Assembly (NCBI GenBank): GCA_900551245.1
Contig: URVC01000078.1
Span: 1 to 14,374 of the forward strand
DNA from: an uncultured bacterium
GTDB taxonomy: Bacteria; Verrucomicrobiota; Lentisphaeria; Victivallales; Victivallaceae
Reading direction: 5' to 3'
DNA length: 14,374 nucleotides
How positions within the stretch are numbered: the first letter of the stretch is position 1; each line of letters opens with the position of its first letter. A program made the position numbers and the translations under genes. This document shows positions 14,250 to 14,374 of the stretch, piece by piece. The notes under the pieces were generated by a model, which was not told the DNA's origin, made no database searches, and saw only the letters and a list, made by a program, of their open reading frames with translations.

Positions 14250-14374
14250 TCAGATTTCCGCAAGCATTTCCACAATTTCAATAAAACGTGCCGGAGTGAC
14301 AATAAACATTTCCGGCGGGAAATGTTTGATATTGCCTGTTACAAGATAAGTATCATCCGTACCGGATTCTAATA
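14250..14374 (-). CDS. PIN-domain toxin-like protein, C-terminal part only
   Basis: The minus strand is open from the right edge to a TGA at 14252-14250, giving the last 40 or so residues. DDTYLVTGNIKHFP followed by MFIVTPARFIEIVEML is typical of the C-terminal end of PIN-domain ribonucleases (VapC or COG1569-type toxins), where the aspartates help bind the metal and the final strand-helix closes the fold. The N-terminal part, its start and any antitoxin gene lie beyond the window. It may be half of a toxin-antitoxin pair. The extent is too short to name the subfamily. Confidence 0.65.
   Translation of the reverse strand, partial: LESGTDDTYLVTGNIKHFPPEMFIVTPARFIEIVEMLAEI

Noticed and set aside
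1..14374. tRNA, rRNA or known riboswitch genes
   Set aside because: I found no cloverleaf-like, rRNA-like or riboswitch consensus segment on reading both strands; a covariance-model scan would be decisive.

Overview
The window most resembles a chromosome of a Victivallis-like bacterium (Lentisphaerota, PVC group). The reasons are a pseudopilin with the F-TLIELLVVIA-type head set next to a GntR/LacI-type regulator and polysaccharide-degrading enzymes, and a GC-rich coding style. This is inference from gene content; there is no rRNA or other phylogenetic marker.

Layout. (1) 1-438: no confident gene, but a helically phased array of four GGCAC units (203-248). (2) 439-2873, minus strand, visibly AT-richer than the rest: a RepA/primase-helicase-like protein with a degenerate Toprim-like region, an AAA ATPase core and a C-terminal HTH. 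Its best start (ATG 2873 with a good ribosome binding site) lies in a different frame from the body, so the gene is frameshifted at a run of six T, or needs recoding. (3) 2992-9971, minus strand: a carbohydrate-use operon, read as GntR/LacI-type regulator, pseudopilin, secreted GH5-CE7 fusion enzyme, GH36 alpha-galactosidase-like enzyme. Gaps are short and the last two genes overlap by 4 bp. A near-consensus sigma-70 promoter stands before the regulator, bracketed by two perfect 18-bp inverted copies of a putative operator. An endo-acting GH5, an acetyl-esterase domain and an alpha-galactosidase together would suit an acetylated, galactose-bearing polysaccharide such as galactoglucomannan; the substrate is inferred. 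(4) 9972-10396: regulatory and repeat-rich intergenic DNA. (5) 10424-14184, plus strand: a phage- or plasmid-like DNA-transaction module made of a DnaN-like sliding clamp with an extra helical tail, a small SPKQ-motif protein, a Cas4/RecB-like PD-(D/E)XK nuclease with four cysteines placed for an iron-sulfur cluster, a DUF932-like protein and a small zinc-ribbon/glycine-zipper protein. (6) 14200-14232: a strong intrinsic terminator, then the 3' end of a convergent PIN-domain toxin-like gene running off the window.

The most unusual signals are in part 5. Three genes (10424, 11789, 13873) are each preceded by a terminator-like hairpin plus T tract placed directly against the ribosome binding site, leaving no room for a promoter. 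The clamp gene also has an in-frame internal start with its own Shine-Dalgarno sequence. The clamp, Cas4-like nuclease and DUF932 set is the best candidate here for a poorly described replication or recombination system.
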